NCBI GenBank assembly: GCA_945861785.1
Contig: CAMAWD010000046.1
Location: 1-46,789, forward strand
Length of the DNA stretch: 46,789 nucleotides
From: Rhodoferax sp. OV413
Lineage (GTDB): Bacteria; Pseudomonadota; Gammaproteobacteria; Burkholderiales; Burkholderiaceae_C
Direction: 5' to 3'
The position numbers and the translations under genes were made by a program. Under the pieces are notes generated by a model that did not search any database, had not been told where the DNA came from, and saw only the letters and a program-made list of their open reading frames with translations. Shown here piece after piece: positions 27,175 to 35,750 of this stretch. How positions within the stretch are numbered: position 1 is the stretch's first letter; each line of letters starts with the position of its first letter.

Positions 27175-28515
27175 TTGCGCCGACTTATCCAACTATTGAA
27201 GTCACTATCGGATCCGAATGCCCCGCGGATGCTTTGGTTTCTGCTTAATGTGGGGTTCTCGGAGGCGGTTGAAAGGTTTAGCTTTAGCTCGCTCCTTATG
27301 TTTGGGCCTGCGCGCAAAGCACGATTATTACAAAGGCGACCAGCGAAGGTCGCCATTCTGATTGATGAGTACTTCGGTGGTTGGGACACCGCCTATGGCG
27401 GGTACGGCTTCCTTGCACGACGCTTAGTTGCGAAGTATCTGCCAAACGATGAGTTGACTATTGAAGTCCTGCTTCATGGAAACAAGGTAGAGGGTCTGGT
27501 GCAGCAGAGGATCATCGACGGAGTAAAGGTGTATAAGCTGTCCGCATCTGATCGACTCTCCAGATATTGGCTGGCGCTCAAGCGTTATGACGCCTTTCTT
27601 TCGATCGAGTTGACGAGCATTGCTGCCATTCAACTGGCCTCACCAAAGACGCCACATATACTGTGGATTCAAGATCCCAGGCCACGATCAGAGTGGGACG
27701 AAATAGAGACGGTTACTTTGTTTCCCGAACCGAGCTATTACGACCAGAAAATATACGACTTTGTCGCGAAGAGGCAGCGTAGTATCCGATTTATTACTCA
27801 GGGACTGTTTCTAAATGATCTTGCGCGCCAGCTATACTCTCTGCGAGAGTCTGTGGCAATTGATTACCTACCGAATCCTATCGATACTCCCTTAGATCCT
27901 TGCCAGGATACCATCCAAAAGGAGGATTTGATCCTCTTTCTTGGTAGAATTGATTCGGTCAAGCGAGGATGGATATTTTGTGAGATTGCTAAGCGGCTGC
28001 CGGAGTGTCAATTCCATGTTCTAGGCGCGATGCGTAACAATATAGAGCGCAACAGCGAAGTTCTTGCACCGTACATCGATGAGACAGGGCACTCCAGGAT
28101 TCCCAACCTACATTTTGAGGGGCATGTTGATGGCGAGCTAAAGCAGAAGTTCTTGCGCCGTGCCAAGATTCTTGTAAACACCTCTATTCACGAGGCCCTT
28201 CCTATCTCATTTCTAGAGGCACTCGCGGCACGCACTCTTATCGTCAGTTGTCGTAATCCTGAGGACTTAACAGCCAAGTTTGGACTCTATACCGGTCCTG
28301 TTCTCGGCAATGGTTTTGACCGTGTTGACGACTTTGTTGATGGAATTCGTCGAATCCTTGGCGACGAGAACTACCGCAAGCAGGTCGCAGAGGATGGGTA
28401 TCAATATATTTGCGCCAATCACTCGATCGCAAGATTCCAGTTGGAAATGCGCAGAATTGTTTTCGATGAGATAAATAAGTGTCAGATTGGAGAAAGTCGT
28501 CGTGCCGTTCAATGA
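27175..28515 (+). CDS. Glycosyltransferase, GT4-like
   Basis: A 446-residue protein with a GT-B donor domain: ILFLGRIDSVKRGWIFCEIA, FHVLGAMRNN, LHFEGHVDGELKQKFLRRAK and the acidic motif HEALPISFLEALAARTLIVS. The N-terminal half has RPAKVAILIDEYFGGWDTAYGGYGFLARR written here in parts: AILIDEYFGG then GGYGFLARRL, a plausible acceptor domain. TTG 27175 is chosen, preceded by AAGAGAAG; ATG-based alternatives cut into the N-terminal domain. Codon use is AT-rich compared with the first 25 kb, as for its neighbours to about 31 kb. Sugar and linkage unknown. Confidence 0.8.
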   Translation: MRRLIQLLKSLSDPNAPRMLWFLLNVGFSEAVERFSFSSLLMFGPARKARLLQRRPAKVAILIDEYFGGWDTAYGGYGFLARRLVAKYLPNDELTIEVLLHGNKVEGLVQQRIIDGVKVYKLSASDRLSRYWLALKRYDAFLSIELTSIAAIQLASPKTPHILWIQDPRPRSEWDEIETVTLFPEPSYYDQKIYDFVAKRQRSIRFITQGLFLNDLARQLYSLRESVAIDYLPNPIDTPLDPCQDTIQKEDLILFLGRIDSVKRGWIFCEIAKRLPECQFHVLGAMRNNIERNSEVLAPYIDETGHSRIPNLHFEGHVDGELKQKFLRRAKILVNTSIHEALPISFLEALAARTLIVSCRNPEDLTAKFGLYTGPVLGNGFDRVDDFVDGIRRILGDENYRKQVAEDGYQYICANHSIARFQLEMRRIVFDEINKCQIGESRRAVQ

Positions 28516-28560
28516 TTGCCACTTGGCGCGTTCACGCCTGTCGAGCGAACTCGCCCAGCA

Positions 28561-29496
28561 ATGCTTATGAATACATCTTCCCAGCAGGGCCACGCTGACG
28601 CAACTATTGCGAACTTTTTCTGGGAAGGTTCCGCGCTCGGCCCACTTGAAACAGGCTGCATTGCCTCATTCCTGAAGAGCGGATTTCGGGTTTGCGTCTA
28701 CTCGTATCGTAATTTGAGCGTACCTTTGGGCGTAAAGTTGTGTGATGCTTCGGACATTCTGCCTGAAGTGAATCTGACCAAATATTGTCAAGCGGGCAAG
28801 AAAGGTAATTTGGCCGCATTCTCCGATGCGTTCCGTTACAGTTTGCTCGAACGACGAGGCGGCTGGTGGTTTGACGCGGACATGCTTTGTCTCGAGAACT
28901 CGGGCAAGTTTGAGGCGCTTCTTTCCCTGAAGCGGCCCGCATTTTGTGCGGGCTTTGAGGATGGAGAGCATATAAATGGAGCGGCACTTTATGCGGCAGA
29001 TAGCGAGGTACTGCGTGCATTGATGAGCAACTTAGGTGCATGCGGCTTCACGTTCGACTGGGGAGAGATTGGGCCAAAGCTGTTGACTAGAGTGGTAGCC
29101 CTGCTCGACCTGAGGCGAGTTGTTGAGCCGCCAGGGACTTTTTATCCCATTCATTTCCGTGACTTCACAAACTTGTACGATCCTGCACAGCGGGAATGGT
29201 GCGAGGGCAAGGTTGCCGGAGCTTTGGCAGTGCACCTTTGGAACGAAGTGCGCAGTCGTTTGGCCGTTCCAGCTACCTTGCTGCCGCCGGCAGGGTCGTT
29301 TCTGCATGCACAATTAACCTCTGCCTGTGCGGAGCTGAAGTCTGTACCGACCCTGAACTTAGAGACGTTCCATCGACTTGCACGTTATTCGATGCTAGAG
29401 GCGCAGGTCGAGCGGCTGTTGGATTTCGAGAAGCGAGTCAAAGGCTCAACGCCGTATCGATTTCGTCAGCAACTATTGCGAATTACTCGTTGGTAG
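28561..29496 (+). CDS. DXD-type glycosyltransferase (capsule synthesis / GT32-like)
   Basis: A 311-residue protein with the short-form sugar-transferase signature: SDAFRYSLLERRGGWWFDAD, where the DAD is the metal and nucleotide-sugar site. N-terminal IANFFWEGSALGPLETGCI matches the opening of capsular polysaccharide synthesis proteins of this group. The start is ATG 28561 (a second ATG lies at 28567); there is no strong ribosome-binding site. It follows the GT4 gene by 45 bases, within the low-GC cassette. Substrate unknown; family placement is moderate because the group is diverse. Confidence 0.77.
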   Translation: MLMNTSSQQGHADATIANFFWEGSALGPLETGCIASFLKSGFRVCVYSYRNLSVPLGVKLCDASDILPEVNLTKYCQAGKKGNLAAFSDAFRYSLLERRGGWWFDADMLCLENSGKFEALLSLKRPAFCAGFEDGEHINGAALYAADSEVLRALMSNLGACGFTFDWGEIGPKLLTRVVALLDLRRVVEPPGTFYPIHFRDFTNLYDPAQREWCEGKVAGALAVHLWNEVRSRLAVPATLLPPAGSFLHAQLTSACAELKSVPTLNLETFHRLARYSMLEAQVERLLDFEKRVKGSTPYRFRQQLLRITRW

Positions 29497-29766
29497 CGCG
29501 GAATGCAGATTATCCATCCACGCCCTTTCATTGTTCACCTCTCACACTACACTATTCGGCAGTCGATGTGCGAAACGGTAGGCAACGAATGTATGTCGGT
29601 AGTAGCAATGACGAATACCGGTTGATGTCACAACTCGTACCGTCTCTTGTACGATTCGATGGAAACACCCCTATCGATATCGGCCCAGATTTTGTCCCTT
29701 GGCGCTCGACAATAACCCCGGCAATGATTCAGTCTTAGCCCTAACTTTGCTCATGGAGAAAATACG
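29497..29766. other. Intergenic region, no gene recognised
   Basis: A 270-base gap between two plus-strand genes. Short frames exist but none has a convincing start or protein character. A GGAG at about 29755 is the ribosome-binding site of the methyltransferase gene that follows. Confidence 0.5.
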
Positions 29767-30648
29767 ATGGGAATTCAGCAACTTGCTCGAAACGCCGGCC
29801 GCTATATTAAGGATCTCCTGCTGCTTCCTCTGAATGTTCGTCAATTGATCGAGCTGCCAGCCAAGAGTCCGCCCACAAATCCATTTGAAGGTTTGCATCA
29901 GAATATTCGAGACAGCCTAAAGACGCTGAAGGCGGAATATTCCGAAGGATTAGTGCGGGTAGACGGAGCAAACTATATTATCAATCCTACTCGCACTATT
30001 GAAACACTCAATGAGGTGGTTTTGCGTCGTGACTACGATTTCGCTTGGCCAAGTGGACGCTACGTTGTAATCGACATCGGAATGAATGTCGGCTTCGCGA
30101 CTATTTGCAAGGCAAGGGATCCGAATGTTATACATGTTTACGGATTCGAGCCACTAGCCCCAACTTACAATTTGGCCCGCCGAAACATCGAGGTTAACCC
30201 AGAACTGGCACATAAGATTACCAGCTTCAACATTGGCCTCGCTGATGCAGAGAGTTTGATGGAGATAAAGTATTGCGAGAACGAAATCATGTCAGTTAGT
30301 TCCGAGGGAACATTTGACGATTGCTTTTGGGGTGAAGTCCGGACTGAGACTATTGCCATCAAGCCCGCAGCCAAAATATTGGGTGAAATCTTCGCGAAGC
30401 ATAATGGAGTACCAATATTTCTGAAATGCGACTGCGAGGGCGCTGAGTTCAAGATTTTCAGCAGTCTGTACGAACATGGCCTGATGGATCAAATTTCAGT
30501 AATAGTTGTTGAATGGCATGGGCGTCCTCCCGATGAAATCATCAATATGTTGACAGCCGCTGGTTTTTCTTGCTTCAGTCAGGTAATTAATATTGCGCGG
30601 AATGTCGGGATCATTCGAGCTGTACGCATGGTCAGTGGGGCGCACTGA
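29767..30648 (+). CDS. FkbM-family methyltransferase
   Basis: A 293-residue S-adenosylmethionine-dependent methyltransferase. SAM motif I is YVVIDIGMNVGFATI (99-113), followed by VYGFEPLAPTYNLARRNI, and the FkbM-type LKCDCEGAEFKIFSSL and VVEWHG. The family O-methylates sugars or polyketides. In ABC-exported O-antigens, terminal methylation can end the chain and be read by the Wzt C-terminal domain; because both lie in the same low-GC cassette, a chain-terminating role is a reasonable guess but not shown. GGAG precedes ATG by about eight bases. Confidence 0.85.
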   Translation: MGIQQLARNAGRYIKDLLLLPLNVRQLIELPAKSPPTNPFEGLHQNIRDSLKTLKAEYSEGLVRVDGANYIINPTRTIETLNEVVLRRDYDFAWPSGRYVVIDIGMNVGFATICKARDPNVIHVYGFEPLAPTYNLARRNIEVNPELAHKITSFNIGLADAESLMEIKYCENEIMSVSSEGTFDDCFWGEVRTETIAIKPAAKILGEIFAKHNGVPIFLKCDCEGAEFKIFSSLYEHGLMDQISVIVVEWHGRPPDEIINMLTAAGFSCFSQVINIARNVGIIRAVRMVSGAH

Positions 30649-31108
30649 GCCGCAAGATCTTTTCTTTGGGCGGATCGGATAGCTGGCGAGAATACAATAG
30701 ATCGAGGATTCGGCTTTCCTGAGCATACCTATGCTGAAAATGGGCAGTCACATGCCCACTTTGAAGAGGGCTCTGAAGGGTCTTAGAATTGCCCCCTATC
30801 ATTGGCGCTGTTGCAAGTCTGCTTGCCCCTGAGGTTGTGTCCGAGCTATTGGTTTGCCCTGCTGAGAGGCGCGGTTCATCGCATTGGCGCTGGCAAAGTC
30901 TCGTCGGGGAAGAACTGAGCAGCCGAACGGGAATGTGCGGCTGAATTATTCGCTCGAGCCAAGCTTGGTTGTTATTGAAAGAGGTCACGCTCAATGACTC
31001 GCATGATTGGTAACTCCTTGCGATCAATTGATCTGGCGGTAGATTTTCGACAGCCCGTAGAGCCAAGAAGTAGCCCCCAGCATATTTCACTGCTTCCCTG
31101 CCTTCTTC
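30649..31108. other. 460-base gap with no recognised gene
   Basis: No protein family was recognised on either strand. A minus-strand frame runs through the whole gap (30632-31153) but it overlaps both neighbours and has an irregular, S/R/Q-rich composition, so it is not called. A short plus-strand run near 30870-30990 is open but also unrecognised. GGCGGTAG, the core of the ops pausing element of polysaccharide operons, occurs at 31035-31042, 67 bases before the next start. The stretch may be a remnant left by cassette exchange. Confidence 0.5.
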
Positions 31109-32029
31109 ATGAATAGTGATCTTATATCCGTCGTCATTCCGTGCTTCAAGCAATCACATTTTCTTGATGCATGCGTCGCAAGTCTTGAAAGTCAGACACA
31201 TCGCGATTGGGAGGCAATCATCGTCAATGATGGTTCGCCGGACAATACGCGGGATGCAAGCCACGCTCTGATGCATCGCGATGGTCGGGTGCGTTATGTC
31301 GAAAAGATGAATGGCGGACTGTCGTCTGCTAGAAATGCTGGTCTCGAGGTGGCGCGTGGGCGTTGGATCCAGTTTCTAGATGCCGACGACCTGATTGAAC
31401 CGACGAAACTGGCAACGCAGGTAGAGCAGCTTGCATCAGCCAAGAGAGTGGCGTTCAGTTGCTGCGACTACTGGCTTGGCGCGGCTTCAGACCCCAGGGT
31501 TCGTTTGCCGCGTACACAAGCTTCATGCGATTTCAAGTTACCACGCCCGGTGCTTGACATGGCGTTGCGGTGGGAATGGAGTTTGAGCATCCCAATCCAC
31601 ACGGCGCTTTTCGATGCGCGTTTTTTCCGGGAGCTAGGCGTTGGTTTTGACCAGGCTTTACCAAATCATGAAGACTGGGATATGTGGATGCAGGTATTGC
31701 GGCATCAGCCTGAGATTTTTTATGTTCCCGAGGAATTGGCAATTTACAGGTACGGAGAATCCTCAATGAGCCGTAATCCTGAATTGATGTGGAAAGGATT
31801 CTCCGCAGCCGTGCGCAAGCAGAGTGGGCTCTATGCTGAGGATGAAGATGTGCTGCGAAGCCTTGAGTACATGCAGCGCCTGATCGACTATCGGTACCAT
31901 CGTACGTTGAAGTCACGTATTCGCCGCGTGCTCGATCACAATCGCTATTACAAACAGGGCTGCCCGTGGCCAGTGCAGAAATTCATCGCTCGCATGACGG
32001 ATCGTCCCGTCCCACCATTCACTTGGTGA
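31109..32029 (+). CDS. GT2 glycosyltransferase
   Basis: A 306-residue family 2 glycosyltransferase: LISVVIPCFKQSHFLDACV, AIIVNDGSPDNTRD, MNGGLSSARNAGLEVARG, the DXD-type QFLDADDL, and PNHEDWDMWMQVLRHQP on the acceptor side. ATG 31109 directly precedes the first conserved strand. No membrane segment is seen. Composition is intermediate between the low-GC cassette and the GC-rich flank. It faces the minus-strand operon, whose last gene ends at 32071. Confidence 0.87.
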   Translation: MNSDLISVVIPCFKQSHFLDACVASLESQTHRDWEAIIVNDGSPDNTRDASHALMHRDGRVRYVEKMNGGLSSARNAGLEVARGRWIQFLDADDLIEPTKLATQVEQLASAKRVAFSCCDYWLGAASDPRVRLPRTQASCDFKLPRPVLDMALRWEWSLSIPIHTALFDARFFRELGVGFDQALPNHEDWDMWMQVLRHQPEIFYVPEELAIYRYGESSMSRNPELMWKGFSAAVRKQSGLYAEDEDVLRSLEYMQRLIDYRYHRTLKSRIRRVLDHNRYYKQGCPWPVQKFIARMTDRPVPPFTW

Positions 32030-32070
32030 CGTGATTCGTGGCCAATGATGGAGCCTTGGCAGAGGAGCCG

Positions 32071-33147
32071 CTATTGCCTGACAACATCGCGAATGGCTTC
32101 CAGAAATCTCGTTCCGTACCGCTGATCGGGTTCGACGTAGTTGCCCTCAGCCCACTCGTTCCACGACTTGAGCATCACTATCCGGTTCTGTTCAGGGCGT
32201 TGGGCAACTAGATCGACTGCGCTTTGAAGTTGCTCCCGAAACAATTCCGGCGTGCCGCCATCTATGACCAGGCCCCGGCTGCCATGGCGGGCGCTGGTAT
32301 CCCAGTTCGGATAGACGGTTGGGTACCATGCCCCGGTATTGGTCTTGTCGAACACGGGAGCGCGCAGGGCATCTTCGTAGCGATAGATGGTGGGCCAATC
32401 ACGTACCGCCTGCATTTGAAAACGAAGCCAGCGAAGGGGCTGACGCCTTGATACCCAAGGCCTTGTATCCGGGAGCCTGTGCGCTACGCTTGCGTCAAAA
32501 CCATGTTCGCCCGGTTCCCAAATCAGGTTGCGATGGTTAACCCCAATAAAGTAGATGCCGGCAAGGCCGGCATCTTTTGCCAGTTGCCGCCATTGGGCGA
32601 TATATGCCCGTACCTCCGGCATCTTCATCGGCCGATAAATGAAAAAGATGGGCTTGTCGTCTATGCGCAAATAGCGCTTGTCTCTAAAGGCTGGTAAGAG
32701 CGCATTGAAATGGGCCGCATGTTCGTCCGGCCCTGGGTAGGTCTGTTCCATGATGATTTCATCTGGCTTGCCAACCCACACGCCGCTCCATGACTCGTTG
32801 GCCCAGCACAGGCAGAAGGGAAAGTCTGGCTTGCCACTGCTCAGAACTTCATTGAACGGTCGCTCGAGCAAACGCTTGCCGCCGAACCAATAGTGGTAAT
32901 AGCAGAACCCTTCAACGCCATGGTCCCGCGCGAGCTGGGCCTGTGCCTCACGCGCGTCGGGCAGGCGCAGGTCGTAGAAACCGAGGTCACTGGGCAACTT
33001 GGGCTGGTAATGCCCAGGAAAAAGCGGCTTTGCGGCAACGACTTTTCGCCATTCAGTAAATCCTTTGCCCCACATACCGTCGTTCTCGGGTATTGGGTGG
33101 AACTGTGGTAGGTACATGGCGATGACTCGCGCTGTCTTATCCGTCAT
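32071..33147 (-). CDS. WbsX-like protein (GH99-like fold) of polysaccharide loci
   Basis: A 358-residue protein of the WbsX group, often annotated as glycosyltransferase WbsX and related in fold to GH99 endo-mannanases. Diagnostic stretches: AMYLPQFHPIPENDGMWGKG, FTEWRKV, GFCYYHYWFGGKRLLERP, CLCWANESWSG and MLKSWNEWAEGNYVEPD. The group is common in O-antigen and capsule loci; whether it makes or cuts glycosidic bonds is unresolved. It is the last gene of the long minus-strand operon, 53 bases after the glycosyltransferase upstream. Start ATG 33147. Confidence 0.85.
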   Translation of the reverse strand: MTDKTARVIAMYLPQFHPIPENDGMWGKGFTEWRKVVAAKPLFPGHYQPKLPSDLGFYDLRLPDAREAQAQLARDHGVEGFCYYHYWFGGKRLLERPFNEVLSSGKPDFPFCLCWANESWSGVWVGKPDEIIMEQTYPGPDEHAAHFNALLPAFRDKRYLRIDDKPIFFIYRPMKMPEVRAYIAQWRQLAKDAGLAGIYFIGVNHRNLIWEPGEHGFDASVAHRLPDTRPWVSRRQPLRWLRFQMQAVRDWPTIYRYEDALRAPVFDKTNTGAWYPTVYPNWDTSARHGSRGLVIDGGTPELFREQLQSAVDLVAQRPEQNRIVMLKSWNEWAEGNYVEPDQRYGTRFLEAIRDVVRQ

Positions 33148-33200
33148 AGTCCGGAGCTCTATTCGTTAGTTCAGGTTTCGTTGCCGGCCGACATGCATCG

Positions 33201-34379
33201 TCATTTGAATCCGATGCGTCGGAGGGTTTGTCTCGCTCCGCCACGCAGTTGGCGCAACCATTCGGGCACGACGCGTGGCCATCGTTGCGTTCGATTGGCC
33301 CAAATCAAGTCGTGTAACTCAATATCCAGCCACTCTTGCACGATGGTTTCGCTATCGGATCGGCGAGGGAACGGAGCGTGCGGCCGCGCTACCACGTGTG
33401 CGTAAGCATCGAGAAAGTGGAGCGCCATTTGCTTCGGATCGTAGTGTTTTGCCATCCAGGTCCGCGCATTTTGGCCCATGGCTTCGACGAGGGGCAGTTC
33501 CGCAGCCAGAGAAAGCAGCACGGACTCGGCATCTTCGAGGCCCACACTGACCGCAGGGAAGTCGCTGCGGCCCGTCAGATCGAACACTGCTTGCTGGGTT
33601 GCCCGGTCCATATAGGTGAGGCAGACCGACCCGGCTGCGAGTGACTCGAGTGTATTGAGGTGGTAGCTGCCCGTGACCAGGTCGTCGATCACGACATGGC
33701 AGGCGGCTTTGCGCCGCAGGCACTCGGCGTGGCTGACCTGTTCGATCAAGTCGATATCGATGTCAATCTTGCTTGTGGCGGCCTTGCGCCTGACACGTGC
33801 CAACAGCCTGACCGTTTCGCGGTAGCCCTTCGTGTCCCAGCGTGCAGCTCGCCCAGAGGTGAATCGCGTCGGTGCAAACCCAATCCGCAATCTGGTCGGT
33901 CGCGGGCCATTCGGGCGTAACACGTCGTCGTCGAGCACGATGTTGGGCACCAGTTTCGCGGTCGGGTAATAACGCGCCTGAAATTGCGCGATCACCAGCT
34001 TTGGGATAGGGCAGTCGTGCAGCGAAGAAACGGGGACATTCATGTAGGCTGCGACGCTTTGCGGTGCAGAGTGAAATTGGCGAACAAGCGGTCGACCCTC
34101 CTCCCATAACTTCTTGATATCGATAGGCGCGAAATGCCGGCTATCAAGGTCCAAGAAGTTGTGCAGATGAAGCACGTCTGCCGTGCGGGCAAGCTCGACA
34201 ATTTCCTCCTGATCTTTGGCCCATTGCAGGTCAAGATCGAAGTGCATGCGATCGTAAACACCGCCCGTAGCATCCAGCACGGCGAATCGCGCGGTGATAC
34301 CTTCATGCATTGCCAGCGCTCGACAAATGCGCATTGGCGCACCTACTAGCGGGGTCAAAGCGAGGTGAAGAACTTGCAC
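33201..34379 (-). CDS. Putative GT-B glycosyltransferase
   Basis: A 392-residue protein starting at GTG 34379. The N-terminal MQVLHLALTPLVGAPMRICR and DVLHLHNFLDLDSRHF resemble the acceptor domain of GT-B enzymes; the later part has RIGFAPTRFTSGRAARWDTK, a distinct acidic loop (HLNTLESLAAGSVCLTYMD) where the E-containing donor motif would lie, and DAYAHVVARP near the end. The domain order fits a family 4-like transferase but it is divergent from the others in the window. It lies 27 bases downstream of the WaaA-like gene, so it may extend from a Kdo residue. Function inferred, not shown. Confidence 0.7.
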   Translation of the reverse strand: MQVLHLALTPLVGAPMRICRALAMHEGITARFAVLDATGGVYDRMHFDLDLQWAKDQEEIVELARTADVLHLHNFLDLDSRHFAPIDIKKLWEEGRPLVRQFHSAPQSVAAYMNVPVSSLHDCPIPKLVIAQFQARYYPTAKLVPNIVLDDDVLRPNGPRPTRLRIGFAPTRFTSGRAARWDTKGYRETVRLLARVRRKAATSKIDIDIDLIEQVSHAECLRRKAACHVVIDDLVTGSYHLNTLESLAAGSVCLTYMDRATQQAVFDLTGRSDFPAVSVGLEDAESVLLSLAAELPLVEAMGQNARTWMAKHYDPKQMALHFLDAYAHVVARPHAPFPRRSDSETIVQEWLDIELHDLIWANRTQRWPRVVPEWLRQLRGGARQTLRRIGFK

Positions 34380-34406
34380 GATTCCGGGTGTCTTGAATGG
34401 CGGGTA

Positions 34407-35750
34407 TCAGGCCGAAGCCAAAACAGGAAGCGACGCAGTCATGTGCGCCAGGTGTGAGGCCACCGCACCACGCAGATGTTGCAAGGCTTCGCGAGTGGCA
34501 AGCATATGCTGCCGGTATTGGTCTGGCCTTTCCAGCATGCGCAGCCAGTGCCCTGACAACTCATTTGCTTGTGTCACCTCCAGCAACGCGCCGCGCTCCA
34601 TCAGCAGGCGGTACACCGGGTAGGACGGGTAGGTGGAGTTCCAGTTCGGCACCACTGTCACTGGTTTGTCGAATGCCAAGGGTTCGAGCACGTTGTGGTC
34701 CACGCCGACATGGGCCACGGTGGCCGATGCGTAAAAATCGCGCAGTTCGCCCATGGTGTCCAGCACCAGGCAACTGGTTTTCGTGTTGATCGGGGCGTCT
34801 TCGATTTGAGACCGGAACAGCACCGACAGGCCGCGTCGCTCCAGGTATTCGCGCAGTGTCTGCATGCGCTCGCCCACTTCGGGGTGGCGCGGCGCCAGCA
34901 CGAGCAGGGCATCGGCGTGGTGTGCACGCACGGTCACAAACGCGTCGAGCACCATTTCCTGCTCGGAAAAATCGGTGACGCAGCCGGTCACGATAACCGG
35001 TCGCGCGGTTTCAAGCAGGCCGTGCAGCATCAGCGGGCTGCGCGCCTTGGTCGGCGACCAGTCGTTTTGCTGCACCGCGTCGAACTTGATATTGCCGGTG
35101 ACCACAACACGTTCTGCGTTTGCGCCAGCCGCAACCAGGTGGTCGCGGGTTGCACTGTTTTGCGCGCCGATCGCGTCGAAGGCGCGCAGGTAGTCGCCCT
35201 GGAACAGGCTGCGTTCGATGGCGTCCATGCGACTCGCCGGCACATAGTGGTACAGCCAGGCGTTCACCAATACGGCAGCGGCGCCGGCGCGTTTGGCCGC
35301 CAGCAGAAAGGCGAATGAAAAGCGGCACGGCCCGTCCGAAGGCCAGCAGGGGATCTCGGCCACCACCAGCAGTTTGGGTGGAAACTGCGCGGCCAGTCTG
35401 GCAGCGTCGCTTCCGTGGCCGCGGCTCACACACACCTCGGCCTTCGGGTAGCGGGCCAGGTAGCTGCTGCGGTAGTGCGGGTGGTCGGTGATCAGCACCA
35501 GCTTCAATTGCGGTAGCCGGGCAACTATCTCGCACAAAAGCGGGTCGATGGCGTTGAGCTCGCCGATGGTGGACACAAACACCCATAGCGATGGCAGCGG
35601 TCGTTCGGGCTCACTCAGCTCCAAGTGGCCGGCGGCGCTGTTTCCGCGCAGGTCGCTCAGGCGTTCGAGCAGCCTGAACACGCCCCATTTCAAGTGGGTG
35701 AGGGGGCCGATGGTGGTGGGCTGGCTGGTTTTGGTGTTCATGGCGTTCAC
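34407..35750 (-). CDS. WaaA/KdtA-like Kdo transferase (GT30-type), divergent
   Basis: A 447-residue protein carrying most GT30 landmarks in order: WVFVSTIGELNA (the S-x-GE catalytic region), LITDHPHY, VAEIPCWPS, LVNAWL, VTGNIKFD, LAPRHPEV, LDTMGELRDFYASA and VDHNVLEPLAFDKPV. WaaA transfers Kdo from CMP-Kdo to lipid A; this version differs in several blocks (for instance GVDHNVLEP instead of the usual GGHN) and lacks an obvious N-terminal anchor, so it may transfer Kdo to the polymer or its lipid carrier instead. Its GTG 35750 overlaps the stop of kdsD as GTGA; ATG 35741 is an alternative. Grouping with kdsD supports a Kdo role. Confidence 0.77.
   Translation of the reverse strand: MNAMNTKTSQPTTIGPLTHLKWGVFRLLERLSDLRGNSAAGHLELSEPERPLPSLWVFVSTIGELNAIDPLLCEIVARLPQLKLVLITDHPHYRSSYLARYPKAEVCVSRGHGSDAARLAAQFPPKLLVVAEIPCWPSDGPCRFSFAFLLAAKRAGAAAVLVNAWLYHYVPASRMDAIERSLFQGDYLRAFDAIGAQNSATRDHLVAAGANAERVVVTGNIKFDAVQQNDWSPTKARSPLMLHGLLETARPVIVTGCVTDFSEQEMVLDAFVTVRAHHADALLVLAPRHPEVGERMQTLREYLERRGLSVLFRSQIEDAPINTKTSCLVLDTMGELRDFYASATVAHVGVDHNVLEPLAFDKPVTVVPNWNSTYPSYPVYRLLMERGALLEVTQANELSGHWLRMLERPDQYRQHMLATREALQHLRGAVASHLAHMTASLPVLASA

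Noticed and set aside
31035-31042. GGCGGTAG, core of the ops/JUMPstart pausing signal
   Set aside because: An 8-base match is expected about once by chance in a window this size, the following base does not fit the recalled consensus, and RfaH-type control is not established here.
30632-31153. 173-codon minus-strand frame across the 460-base gap
   Set aside because: Overlaps both neighbouring coding regions, irregular composition and no recognisable domain; kept only as a comment on the gap.
32071-33147. Assignment as a true GH99 endo-mannanase
   Set aside because: The sequence fits the WbsX group, whose catalytic role is not settled, so no hydrolase activity is claimed.
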